NCBI GenBank assembly: GCA_025360125.1
Contig: JANYCU010000021.1
Location: 163,271-227,270, forward strand
Direction of reading: 5' to 3'
DNA: 64,000 bases
Source of the DNA: Armatimonadota bacterium
Lineage (GTDB): Bacteria; Armatimonadota; Fimbriimonadia; Fimbriimonadales; Fimbriimonadaceae
Made by a program: the position numbers and the translations under genes. This document shows positions 28,821-38,458 of this stretch, piece by piece (position 1 is the stretch's first letter; every line of letters starts with the position of its first letter). Below the pieces are notes generated by a model, which ran no database searches, was not told the DNA's origin, and saw only the letters and a program-made list of their open reading frames with translations.

Positions 28821-29676
28821 ATTTTAGCCGAACGCGGTTCCACCTAGCGAGTGGAGTTTTAGTCGCTGTCTGTCCCTACTGAAGCTCGCAGCTGCGCCCC
28901 GATTCCATTTCCCTCCCGGGCTCGGCGGGGTCTTGCGACAGGTGGACGGTTAAACAGGCCACCCCTTATCTTGAAGTTGGGAACTTACGCCGCCTACGCG
29001 ATGGCTCGCTAGAAGACTGCAAAGAAAATCTTTATGAACCTTTTTGGCAAATTTGTCGTAATATACATTTACAGCATGGACTGATTGGTTACTTAGTAAT
29101 CAATCGGAGTGCATGTCGTTTGGTGACCACAAACGATTCTTATGAAAATGCCGACACCGAAGACCATTCGTCGTAATACATTGTGAATATAGTGCATCTC
29201 CTTTAATCTGGTATTGGTCTACCAGGGAAAAGGGGAATTCCTGGTTGTTGCTCTCGAAGTGAGATTGACGAAAGGGGCACGTACTCTCAATGTCGTTGTG
29301 ATTATCGGAATTTTCATAAGACTATGCCTACACCTTTCTGGTTCGCCATCCTTTCTCTGCCAACCGCAGCCATAATTCGGTTGATTTCCTATCGTCAATG
29401 GAAAGACACAATGGAGACTTCGCGACTTCTCATCTCTGAGCATCCGGAATCATCTTTTTTAATTTCAGCCACCAGCATTAGAGTGATCCGACCGGGCCAT
29501 CAACCAAAAGAGATTTCTGGAAAACTCGATTCACTCGAAATGGTAATGTCGGAACGACCCGAATTGCCCATGAGTACGGCATCGTCACAACGCAAAACTA
29601 AGAACAAAGCAAAGGTTGTGTGAGACGCCACAAATCGGAATTGGACTGGAATTTATTACGGGTACGATCGCGTTAG

Positions 29677-30636
29677 ATGATTCGCAAAAAGACTCTATTA
29701 ATTCTTGGCGCAGGTGCAAGTTATCCCTATGGCTTTCCACTTGGCGCGGGATTAATTACTAGGCTACTTTCTTACCAGGCACGTGACATCTTTGTCAATG
29801 ACGGGAATTACGATTACCGATCGACTCAATTGCATCAGTTCCAAACTCGGCTCAAGTTGTCTAGGTCCAGCTCAATTGACTACTTTCTAAACCAGCACCC
29901 GGACCTCGCAGAATTCGGGAAATTTCTCGTTTACATTTCCATCACGGGATGCGAAAGTGAGTATATCCATACCAACGAGCCGAACGAGGATTGGTACGCT
30001 CGAGTGTGGGACCAATTGCGCGAAGGTGCTAATAAATGGCAAGACTTAAAAGCAAATCAACTGAAAGTTATTACATTCAACTATGACAACTCAATTGAAA
30101 ACTATATGTTTGAAGCCTTCACAAACATGTATCAGGCTCCGGCACTGGGAGCTTTAGATTTCGTCAGCAGACTTAACGTAATTCATGTTTTTGGCGACAC
30201 GTCGGCAAGCCCAGTCGATGGAGTTCGCAAATATGGGGAGCCAGTCCGAATAGAAGACTTTGAATTAACCACCGAAAGGGCGCAGAGTCTTTTGACCATT
30301 CACGAGCGGTCCAAAGTTCACGATAAGGTAATGAACGAAATTGAACTAGCAATGCAATGGCCCGATAAGGTCATCGTGCTAGGATTTGGGTTCCACACCG
30401 AGAACATTGACATAATTGACCTTCCTCGGGTGATTAAGCCGGACTTCAAATGTGACCGCTATTTCTCTGCCCGTGGAATGTCAATGTCAACAATGGACTC
30501 AAAGATGAAATATCTTTATCGGAATGAAAACTTTCGAAACGGATGGGAGGTCCCGACACACTATTTGCCGGTAGACCAGGTAGCCAATCATGGCAATAAC
30601 AAATTCCTTGAACTCACAGGAGCACTTTTCGATTAG
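29677..30636 (+). CDS. SIR2-like domain protein
   Basis: TLLILGAGASYPYGFPLG, VITFNYDNSIENYM, VIVLGFGFHTEN. Confidence 0.7.
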   Translation: MIRKKTLLILGAGASYPYGFPLGAGLITRLLSYQARDIFVNDGNYDYRSTQLHQFQTRLKLSRSSSIDYFLNQHPDLAEFGKFLVYISITGCESEYIHTNEPNEDWYARVWDQLREGANKWQDLKANQLKVITFNYDNSIENYMFEAFTNMYQAPALGALDFVSRLNVIHVFGDTSASPVDGVRKYGEPVRIEDFELTTERAQSLLTIHERSKVHDKVMNEIELAMQWPDKVIVLGFGFHTENIDIIDLPRVIKPDFKCDRYFSARGMSMSTMDSKMKYLYRNENFRNGWEVPTHYLPVDQVANHGNNKFLELTGALFD

Positions 30637-33170
30637 TCTAATGCCACAACCGTATCATAGAGGCCGATTTTAGTCAGCCCTTCATGACTCTCAATTCCAG
30701 AATAGCTAAGAGAAGCATCCTCGTATCGCCGAAAGGCGAAAACGGCCTGGTTCATATGCTCGGTATTGAAGACTCGAAGCTGAACCAGAAGATGAAAGTC
30801 CTTCACGTCGAGACCAGTTACTATTTTAAATAAATCCGGCTCAATCTTTGTGATCACATCCTGCAAGGTGTTCTCACGAAAGTCCGTCAAATACATAAAC
30901 GCAGGAATCCGTGTAGCAAATTTGATCAACTTCTCTTGAACCAATTTTCGCTTGCTCTTTAAGTCCTTCTCCTCTTTGGTGAGCTCTTCCATTTCTAGCC
31001 CAGTGAGAGCTTCCTGCTTTGCTTTTGCTTTCAGTTTCTTGACCTTATCAGTCTTGTTGATGATGGTCTCAAGCACGTTATCAGGAAGTTTGCGCCATCC
31101 TTCGATCCGCTCAACGGCGGCCATCGCCTCGGAATTTTCCCAAACTCGGCGAAGTGTATCGTTGTCGACGTTAACCAGAAGTGGACTTTCCCATTTTCGT
31201 GCAAGAAGGGTCGCTGATGTTCCGGCCATGGCAATATCGAGAATGCCGCCAGCATCGACCTGAGTCATATTGGCGCCATCGTAAGCCAAAACGGGAAGGA
31301 ACGAAACCAAGTCCTTCACTGCCTGCTCAGGATTAGATTCATTTGGCGAAAGTCCAATTGCGTATTCCGAAAGTTGCCGCAAGGCGCGGGTCGGGGCAAA
31401 GTCGAATACGTAGCAAATCGGCTTGAGTATCTCTTCTTCGTTTGGATTGTCACCGTTTGGATTCTTAATCGACCAAGGCGATTGAACGCGAAAAGCCGCT
31501 TGGAAGTATGTTTCCGGCGATTGAAGGTTCCTTAGCATCAATATTGACGACCATTGAGCAACAGTGACCCCCGTGACGAGTTTCCCGCAAGTCAAAGTTA
31601 TCGTCTTGGTCGTAAAGCCATTGCCAATCGCCTTCCGCACTGGAGGCAGTGCGGCTAGTCCCAATCCGGCCTTTGTTCCCGCTACGACAATCGTATCGTA
31701 TTCATGCCAAAACATATTTTGCCTTTCATTCAAAAGGTTCGCCATAGCGTGGCAGGCGGCTACGTTCGGCAGAAACCATAGCGAGTGCTGAAGGTACGGC
31801 AAGAGGCGAACATCCGCATAAGGAAAAGGCGGACGGGTTCCTGTCTTCAAGTGCTCGATTGCGTTTGGCATGTATTGACCGCGAATGATGTCGAGCCATT
31901 TCTGAACTTCATTTTTGTGTTTGAATTCAGCTTTATCTTCTTGACCCGAGGCAGCGAAAAATTCGTTCAGATCGAATTCGTCGAATTGCCCCCCACTGGC
32001 CACGGCCAGCAACTCATCCGGCATTTGGTATGTAAGAAGCTGCAGCTGAGGCAGTGCGAGGTAAGGATTTTTTACATTTGGCTTTTCTATCTGAAAGGAT
32101 CGCTTTTCCCGTTGCTCATCGGTGTAAGTCCAGTTGAATATTTGTTCCTCAATGAATTCGCCAGTTGAGAGAGCACGAAACGGCGTCCCCGACAAATAGA
32201 GATAGGCGCGCGTGGTGATCGGCAATATCTCCGACTCGCTACTTGATAAGATGTTGAGACCTTCATTGAGGCTGTCGAGATCTCCACCATATTCTAGTTT
32301 CGATTCCTTCGCGGCGACCGCACTGTCCTCACCTTCAAATAACTCTTTGGCAGTATCCCTCCATGCCCCGAAGTGATATTCATCGAACACCACAAGATCC
32401 CAATTGATGGCGTGAACCCACTCATTTTTTGCCTTGACGTTGCCGAAGTTATCCCGACCAAGAAGATCTTGAAACGACCCGAAATAAACAAGAGGCTTGT
32501 CTTTCGCTACGGCTGACGGCTCATCATCCGATTTCCTCGAAAGATATTGCCATCCATCAAAATCTGTATGGGACTCAAGATCGGTCTTCCAGGCGTCCTC
32601 GACCGCCGGCTTAAAAGTGAGGACAAGAACGCGTTTCGCATCCATTCGCTTCGCCAACTGATATGCCGTGAACGTCTTGCCAAATCGCATCTTAGCATTC
32701 CAGAGAAATCTAGGTGTAGCTTGCGGATTTTCTTGCCAGATCGATTGAAAGTAGCCGAATGCTTTGGATACTGCATCAACTTGCTCCCGGCGCATTGGGA
32801 AAGACTCGTGGTGCGCACCTGAAAATTTCTTACCAGTGCGCAATTCTGCGACGACGGTCTTGACGTCATCTACCGAACATCTCATCCATTCCAATGCGTG
32901 ATTCTGAAATCCCTTCTTAACTAAAGCAGCGCGTGCATCAAAGTCCGTAAATGTCGAACCGTCGTCCCGAACAGCGAGCTCATCCAACTCAATTTTATAG
33001 TTAGTAATGTGAGCAGTCTTTAGCTGTTCCACAACCCTTTGACGCACGTCCCGAGTTGTCTGACCGACCTTAATTAGTCCAAAATGCGCATCATCCTCTA
33101 TCGCATAAGCGTAAATTCTGGGTGTGGCGCAAGGTTTAATTGCCAAAATCTCTTCGCGCGTTGATGTCAC
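30633..33170 (-). CDS. GIY-YIG/T5orf172-like domain fused to SF2 (DEAD/DEAH) helicase, restriction-type
   Basis: PRIYAYAIEDDAHFGLIKVGQTTRDVRQRV; Walker A AKMRFGKT; DEYH box VVFDEYHFGAW. Confidence 0.8.
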   Translation of the reverse strand: MTSTREEILAIKPCATPRIYAYAIEDDAHFGLIKVGQTTRDVRQRVVEQLKTAHITNYKIELDELAVRDDGSTFTDFDARAALVKKGFQNHALEWMRCSVDDVKTVVAELRTGKKFSGAHHESFPMRREQVDAVSKAFGYFQSIWQENPQATPRFLWNAKMRFGKTFTAYQLAKRMDAKRVLVLTFKPAVEDAWKTDLESHTDFDGWQYLSRKSDDEPSAVAKDKPLVYFGSFQDLLGRDNFGNVKAKNEWVHAINWDLVVFDEYHFGAWRDTAKELFEGEDSAVAAKESKLEYGGDLDSLNEGLNILSSSESEILPITTRAYLYLSGTPFRALSTGEFIEEQIFNWTYTDEQREKRSFQIEKPNVKNPYLALPQLQLLTYQMPDELLAVASGGQFDEFDLNEFFAASGQEDKAEFKHKNEVQKWLDIIRGQYMPNAIEHLKTGTRPPFPYADVRLLPYLQHSLWFLPNVAACHAMANLLNERQNMFWHEYDTIVVAGTKAGLGLAALPPVRKAIGNGFTTKTITLTCGKLVTGVTVAQWSSILMLRNLQSPETYFQAAFRVQSPWSIKNPNGDNPNEEEILKPICYVFDFAPTRALRQLSEYAIGLSPNESNPEQAVKDLVSFLPVLAYDGANMTQVDAGGILDIAMAGTSATLLARKWESPLLVNVDNDTLRRVWENSEAMAAVERIEGWRKLPDNVLETIINKTDKVKKLKAKAKQEALTGLEMEELTKEEKDLKSKRKLVQEKLIKFATRIPAFMYLTDFRENTLQDVITKIEPDLFKIVTGLDVKDFHLLVQLRVFNTEHMNQAVFAFRRYEDASLSYSGIESHEGLTKIGLYDTVVALD

Positions 33171-33172
33171 TA

Positions 33173-34789
33173 TTATTGTTCAGGCGACTCGCTGGCCTTA
33201 GTCATGTTACTTTGTCGATTTGAAATACGACTGCAAATAAATCTAACCTCATCTTCTAGCACTCCATACCTGCTGAATAGTAGTTCATCTGTCCAGACCC
33301 GATCCATCGGCAGTACAGGTACAAATTTATAGGATTCACGAGTAATATTTTGTGTTATTTTACGTAGCGAAACTAAAAACCGCACAAACCTAGTTTTCAT
33401 ATAAGCGGCAAAATATTGGGCCTCATTCTCGTCGTCAAATACTCCTGCCACCAGGTAGGTCTCTGTGCAAGCTGTACCTGGGCCAGCCAAGATGGGTTCG
33501 CCAAGGATAGTAACGTCTTCCTTCCCACTTGTGCCATGGGCTTTTACTAGAAGAACTTTCCATTTATTGATCCATTCTCTATTGGATGAAATCACATCTA
33601 GAGGAAGATACGACGTCTGCTGATTGCCATACACTAGGACAGGATTTGCAATCCCATCCGGTGAGTCTTTGCCACGCTCATTTGTCAGGCCAAACGGCCT
33701 TCTCGGAGAAACCTGCTCTGAAAGCTTCGCCTCGCGCTTTCCATTTAATTGGAATGATTCGACTCTTTCAAGGATTCTGACGCCCTCATTACTTCGTACA
33801 AGGACATCATATGCATCTAACTTTCGAACAACTGGGGCGCTTATAACTTCATTTCCAACCATCGTCGTTACTTCACAGCCACCGCTATGCTCCCTTGCCC
33901 ATAACCAATATGAAACGCCACCACGGATTTTTACACCTGGAAAAACATCGTAAAGTTGCGGAAAGTCGACAAGCTTCATTAAATGGCTGCCGTTCAGCAT
34001 TTGGTCACGAAATTCATCAAGGCCTTTTCCTCCCGAGAACCACCTTGACGGGGTGATCATACATATATACCTTGGCTCCAATGATACAGCCGCCTGAACA
34101 AAGAGATTGTACACAGGGGTAGCTGAAGCTCCTCCCCCTCCTCCCCCGTCTCCGAGTTGGTAGGGCGGGTTGCCAATAATTACATCAAATTGCATTTTCT
34201 TTCCAAATATCTCGCGGATACGAGACTTAACATCCTTCGTGTGTATAAGGGCGTACGCATGGGCCTCTAGCTGGTCACCCCGGTCCTGGATTTCCTGACT
34301 GGCTCCACAGAACGTACACTTTCCATTCTTCCAGGTGTGCTCCACTCTTCCGAACCAAATATTTCCATCTTCTTTCGGTAGGCTCCGGGCAATCGAGTGG
34401 GGTCCGTTCGCATACTTCGAGCAGTAAACACTCCTTCTCGCCATCAAGCTCGTAATCTTGGTGATCGCAATGCCGAAGACCTGGTTTTTGAGAATATGGT
34501 CGACCCGAGACTGAAGTTCCGGTATTTCCTTCTCTAGGCCTTCAGTCAACCTCCTAGTGATTTCGCGGAGAAAGACACCGGTTTTCGTGCAAGGATCGAG
34601 GAACCGCACCTCCTTGTTCGCCCAAATATTGGCTCCATCGTGATCACTGGCCCATGCCTCGGCCACCTGATCGAGCATTCGGTTCGCCAAGTCGGGCGGA
34701 GTAAAGACCTCGTCGTTAGACAAGTTGGCAATACACGAAAGGACATCTGGATTTCGCCCAACCAAAGTAAACTGTGCTTGAAGGCTCAT
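33173..34789 (-). CDS. Eco57I-like N6-adenine DNA methyltransferase
   Basis: LSNDEVFTPPDLANRMLDQV, FLDPCTKTGVFL, FDVIIGNPPYQL, GKCTFCGAS. Confidence 0.88.
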   Translation of the reverse strand: MSLQAQFTLVGRNPDVLSCIANLSNDEVFTPPDLANRMLDQVAEAWASDHDGANIWANKEVRFLDPCTKTGVFLREITRRLTEGLEKEIPELQSRVDHILKNQVFGIAITKITSLMARRSVYCSKYANGPHSIARSLPKEDGNIWFGRVEHTWKNGKCTFCGASQEIQDRGDQLEAHAYALIHTKDVKSRIREIFGKKMQFDVIIGNPPYQLGDGGGGGGASATPVYNLFVQAAVSLEPRYICMITPSRWFSGGKGLDEFRDQMLNGSHLMKLVDFPQLYDVFPGVKIRGGVSYWLWAREHSGGCEVTTMVGNEVISAPVVRKLDAYDVLVRSNEGVRILERVESFQLNGKREAKLSEQVSPRRPFGLTNERGKDSPDGIANPVLVYGNQQTSYLPLDVISSNREWINKWKVLLVKAHGTSGKEDVTILGEPILAGPGTACTETYLVAGVFDDENEAQYFAAYMKTRFVRFLVSLRKITQNITRESYKFVPVLPMDRVWTDELLFSRYGVLEDEVRFICSRISNRQSNMTKASESPEQ

Positions 34790-35445
34790 GTCTCAATTTC
34801 TCCTATCGAATTCGACAAATCTGCGATAGTCATAGGCTTGTAAGTTGCTTCGGGTGAAAATATGTCGTGCTGGGACATTACAGAGAATAAAGATTGATCA
34901 TCCGAAACGAACGACGACGATTGCGTTAGATTTGAAAATCGAAAGTCCCGTTGCTTAAACTTTCCTTTTCCAAGATACGCCCACTCCGCGAAAAGAATCG
35001 GCTCGTCATTGGCAGTTCTCATCTTAAGCGCATCACCATGAACGATGTTCAGGCTCAGAACCATTTTGGCGGCCCGATATAAATCTTTAGTGTCATCCAG
35101 ATTCAAATATTCAGAGAAAATCGCCAGTAAGTTTTCCCTGCATTCGCCGACGTTATCTTGCAGCAATTCAATACCGTAAACGCACATCAGCGCTAACAGG
35201 GCAAAATGGGTTCGCTCAAATTCGCTTTTGGCATACTTTAACTCAACGGCAGCAAGCTTCCGTTGAAGAATCTTCACCAAAAAATTCCCGCTACCGCATG
35301 CTGGTTCGAGAAATCGCGAATCGATTCTTTCTGTTTCAGCCTTGACGAGATCAAGCATGGCTTCGACCATCCACTCAGGAGTAAAGACTTCGCCGTGGTC
35401 AGCAACACGTTGCTTTGACTTTATCAAATTCTGTTCCTGAACCAC
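34786..35445 (-). CDS. N6 DNA methyltransferase-like subunit (motif I only)
   Basis: EVFTPEWMVEAMLDLV..FLEPACGSGNFLVKIL; no NPPY; ATGA overlap with next gene. Confidence 0.8.
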   Translation of the reverse strand: MVQEQNLIKSKQRVADHGEVFTPEWMVEAMLDLVKAETERIDSRFLEPACGSGNFLVKILQRKLAAVELKYAKSEFERTHFALLALMCVYGIELLQDNVGECRENLLAIFSEYLNLDDTKDLYRAAKMVLSLNIVHGDALKMRTANDEPILFAEWAYLGKGKFKQRDFRFSNLTQSSSFVSDDQSLFSVMSQHDIFSPEATYKPMTIADLSNSIGEIET

Positions 35446-35884
35446 TGATACGATCTTACAATATGTGACGTGCCATCAATGCAGGTAACAATGGATTTTG
35501 AAAAGCAAACCTGGTTGGATGATCACGGGAATATAATCATTGGAACGGTATCCACAATCACCCGCCGCGATCTTCTCAAATTCTCTCCTCCATATTGACT
35601 CTTATTAGTAGACAAATGTATACTATAGTAGTCGTATGAAAATCCAGCCTTCAGCTATCCGCTTTCGGGCTTCAGCACAAACGCCAAGAGGAGGCCTCAA
35701 CTTCTTAGGGTACTTTTTTTCATCACCCCCGCTTTTTGATGCTGACCTAATTTGGACTCCGGTTCAAGGCCAGAGTTTAGGAACAAAGTTTTTCAATATC
35801 ATTCGCGTTCGGCAGCCGAACGAGTTAACTCGCTTTTTTCATGCCCCGCTTATAATGAAATAAATGACCCGCAGCGAACAAACC

Positions 35885-36019
35885 AAAGAAGCTTTCAGCC
35901 ATCAGCTGTTAGCTCTCAGCACGGAGAGGAAATGACAAGAAGAGACCTGCTCGAAAGAGCTTTCAGCCATCAGCTTTCAGCTGTCAGCACGGAGAAGCAA
36001 TGACAAGAAGAGACTTACT
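35885..36019 (+). repeat. Tandem duplication (about 67 bp x2) with heptameric AGCTTTC/AGCCATC/AGCTGTC units, RBS and start codon
   Basis: 35885-35951 versus 35953-36019 near identical by eye, each including GGAGA..ATGACAAGAAGAGAC. Confidence 0.85.
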
Positions 36020-36962
36020 AAAGTTCAGCGCAATAAGCTTCCTCCCGAAGCTGGAAATTCCGTTATCAATCCTTCCGGCCGCGCGAAAGTCGCTCAAGTT
36101 CGCGGTCATCACCGACCTCCACCACGGCCTCGCTCCCGATGCGATGATGCGCATCAACGCCTTCATCCAAGCAGTCAACGCTCGGCGGGATCTCAGTTTC
36201 GTTCTGCAGATGGGGGACTTTTGTTACTCGGACGCAGGCGCGCAGGAGCTGCTCAACGCGTACAAAGCGATCAAGCTCCCCACCATCCACGTGCTGGGCA
36301 ACCACGACATGGACAAGGTGACCAAACCCACCGCGGTAGAGAGAATCGGCATGAAGAGCCCCTACCGAACCCACGACTACGGCGACTACCGCTTCGTCGT
36401 TTTGGACCTCAACCACTTCAAAAAGAACGGCGACCTGGTCTCGTACGCCAACGGAAACTACTTCACCGATAACGCCACCCACAATTGGGCCGACGCCGAG
36501 CAGCTTGGGTGGCTGGAACGGACGTTGATGACGTCGAAGAAGCCCGTTGTGCTGATCTCGCACCAGCCGCTGGGTTTCGCTGACCCCGCTGTTAACGGGA
36601 CGGGGCAAAGTTTGCCGCCCGAGCAGCAGCAGATTTTGGACATCGTGGCCCGTTGCGGTCGTTTGAACCCGAAAGGGGCGGTTGCGGTGTCGATGTTTGG
36701 GCATCTGCACGTCGATCGGTTAGAGCATGTTTCGGGCGTTCCTTATTTGTGCGTCAACTCGGCCAGCTACTTCTGGTCGTCGGGGATGTGGGCGTACTCG
36801 AAGCCGCTGTTTGCGTTTATGGAGCTGACGACGGATGGTCGTCTGGTGGTCGAGGGGGTCGCGGGGGAATTTGTGAAGGCTCCGCCGAAGGCGTCGGACG
36901 GGGTGGTGGGGCGGTCGGCGTCGATTTCGGGGCGGGATTTAGGGCTAGGGGGTAAATCATGA
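36000..36962 (+). CDS. Tat-exported calcineurin-like metallophosphoesterase
   Basis: MTRRDLLKFSAIS; ITDLHHG, LQMGDFCY, VLGNHDMD, ISHQPLG, FGHLHVD. Confidence 0.9.
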   Translation: MTRRDLLKFSAISFLPKLEIPLSILPAARKSLKFAVITDLHHGLAPDAMMRINAFIQAVNARRDLSFVLQMGDFCYSDAGAQELLNAYKAIKLPTIHVLGNHDMDKVTKPTAVERIGMKSPYRTHDYGDYRFVVLDLNHFKKNGDLVSYANGNYFTDNATHNWADAEQLGWLERTLMTSKKPVVLISHQPLGFADPAVNGTGQSLPPEQQQILDIVARCGRLNPKGAVAVSMFGHLHVDRLEHVSGVPYLCVNSASYFWSSGMWAYSKPLFAFMELTTDGRLVVEGVAGEFVKAPPKASDGVVGRSASISGRDLGLGGKS

Positions 36963-37047
36963 ATCTTCTTTCTTACTCACTTCGTTCGATCGACTCACCC
37001 GGTTCGATCAACTTGTGCTATTTCCTTATGTGGATTGATCTCACCGA

Positions 37048-37352
37048 CCTCTCTGTCCAAAGAGGCATTTCGCTTCGCGAGGGGAGTGTTTGGTCGGTCG
37101 GCGTCGATCTCGGGGCGGTCGGAGCGCCTCAGGCTACGATGAAATCTTCATCCCCGCGCCCGGAAATTATTCGCTTCGCTCAATCGACTCACCCGATTCC
37201 CTTTGGGAACTTTCAGTTCCTCTCCCTCGGTCATCGGCCTCTCTGTCCAAAGAGGCATTCGCTTCGCGAGGGGAGTGTTTGGTCGGTCGGCGTCGATCTC
37301 GGGGCGGTCGGAGCGCCTCAGGCTACGATGAAATCTTCATCCCCGCGCCCGG
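37048..37352. repeat. About 115-bp direct repeat, two copies at ~189-bp spacing
   Basis: 37048-37163 and 37238-37352 (CCTCTCTGTCCAAAGAGG...CCCGCGCCCGG), one indel difference. Confidence 0.9.
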
Positions 37353-38456
37353 CTATGGTTGCCGCCGCGCGACCAAACAAGTCCTCAGCAAGCCAGCGGT
37401 GTACATGAGTTTTAATTGCTCATTCGGCTTGGGCTTACGGTTCCACTGCTCGCCGAGGAGGCCCTGGTCGTTCCGGCACTTCTCGAAGATCGAAGCGACG
37501 TATTGCCCGGTATCTGGCAGTTCGAGCTTTGATGGGAACCTCATTTGATACATCACCTGGTTGACTGCTCGGAAGGCTTCGAAAAGGTGCATGGCAAACA
37601 TTCCGGGATTGTTGACCAAGTTCTGGTCGGGTTCAAGCCATCGGTCGGTCGAGGCATCGGTCATTTGGATGACTCTGACTATTCCGGGAGGAATTTCAGT
37701 CACAGGTGACTCCCTGGTGACAATAAATCCTCGCAGGCAGGCGGCTTCGATATAGCATGCCGAGTTATAGCTCCACTTGGCGCGGTCGATCTTCCCGTCG
37801 AGGTTCATGTTGTCCATGATCAGAAGGTCTTTGTCGGCCAGCTTGCTGGTCCACGCAAGCCACCTCTCGCCGTCATCTCGGAGTTTTTCGTCGTGGGTGA
37901 TCAGGAAAAGCTTGAGTGCGAGCATCGCCGCCGGAGCGCTGACGCAGGCGTTCTTCGACTCCTTTTTGTTCTCATGCCAGTAGATCCCACCGCCAAGCTT
38001 GTCGTCTTCTCCGCTCCTCAGGTACGTCATGACTTTCTTTGCGATCTCGAGATATTTCTTTTCGTGAGTGGCATCAAATGCCTCGATCGCCGCCAGCCCA
38101 ACCCACGCGTTGTCGTCGTAATAACGATCGGGATTCTTCGGATTCTGACCGGGCGAAACGGCATAGGCTCCAGGCGCCTTGGTGGTCCAATACTTGGCCA
38201 AGCCATCAAAGGCCTTTTCCATCCGAGGTTTGTACGTTGCCGGGTCAAGTTTCGCGCCGATGGCAAAAGTCGACAAGAGGACCGAGTATCCCCAAAGGAA
38301 TACTTGATCGTCTTTGCCCGCCATTTCACGCCATCGTTGGTGCTTTGCGTCCCAGAAGTGGTTGTCCAACGAGGAGAGGAGCGCCGATTCAATCTGTTCG
38401 GGTGTTTGTTTTGGCTCCTGAAAACCAATTGCCAGAGCAAGAATCAGTGCATTCAT
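37353..38456 (-). CDS. (alpha/alpha)6-barrel glycosidase, GH76-like
   Basis: Signal peptide MNALILALAIG; YYDDNAWVGLAAIEAF; GGGIYWHENKK. Confidence 0.55.
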   Translation of the reverse strand: MNALILALAIGFQEPKQTPEQIESALLSSLDNHFWDAKHQRWREMAGKDDQVFLWGYSVLLSTFAIGAKLDPATYKPRMEKAFDGLAKYWTTKAPGAYAVSPGQNPKNPDRYYDDNAWVGLAAIEAFDATHEKKYLEIAKKVMTYLRSGEDDKLGGGIYWHENKKESKNACVSAPAAMLALKLFLITHDEKLRDDGERWLAWTSKLADKDLLIMDNMNLDGKIDRAKWSYNSACYIEAACLRGFIVTRESPVTEIPPGIVRVIQMTDASTDRWLEPDQNLVNNPGMFAMHLFEAFRAVNQVMYQMRFPSKLELPDTGQYVASIFEKCRNDQGLLGEQWNRKPKPNEQLKLMYTAGLLRTCLVARRQP

Positions 38457-38458
38457 GT

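Noticed and set aside
29324-29623. 99-aa plus-strand ORF
   Set aside because: No motif, unusual composition, not enough support to call a gene
35636-36003. 75- and 83-aa plus-strand ORFs
   Set aside because: Translate the heptamer repeat (SHQLSAVS), likely spurious
36066-36710. 214-aa minus-strand ORF
   Set aside because: Antisense to the metallophosphoesterase motifs; low-complexity V/E/G composition
37048-37352. Possible CRISPR array
   Set aside because: Only two ~115-bp copies, too long for CRISPR repeats, and no cas genes
36959-37548. 149- and 152-aa plus-strand ORFs
   Set aside because: Formed by the 115-bp direct repeats; same peptide repeated, no start/RBS support
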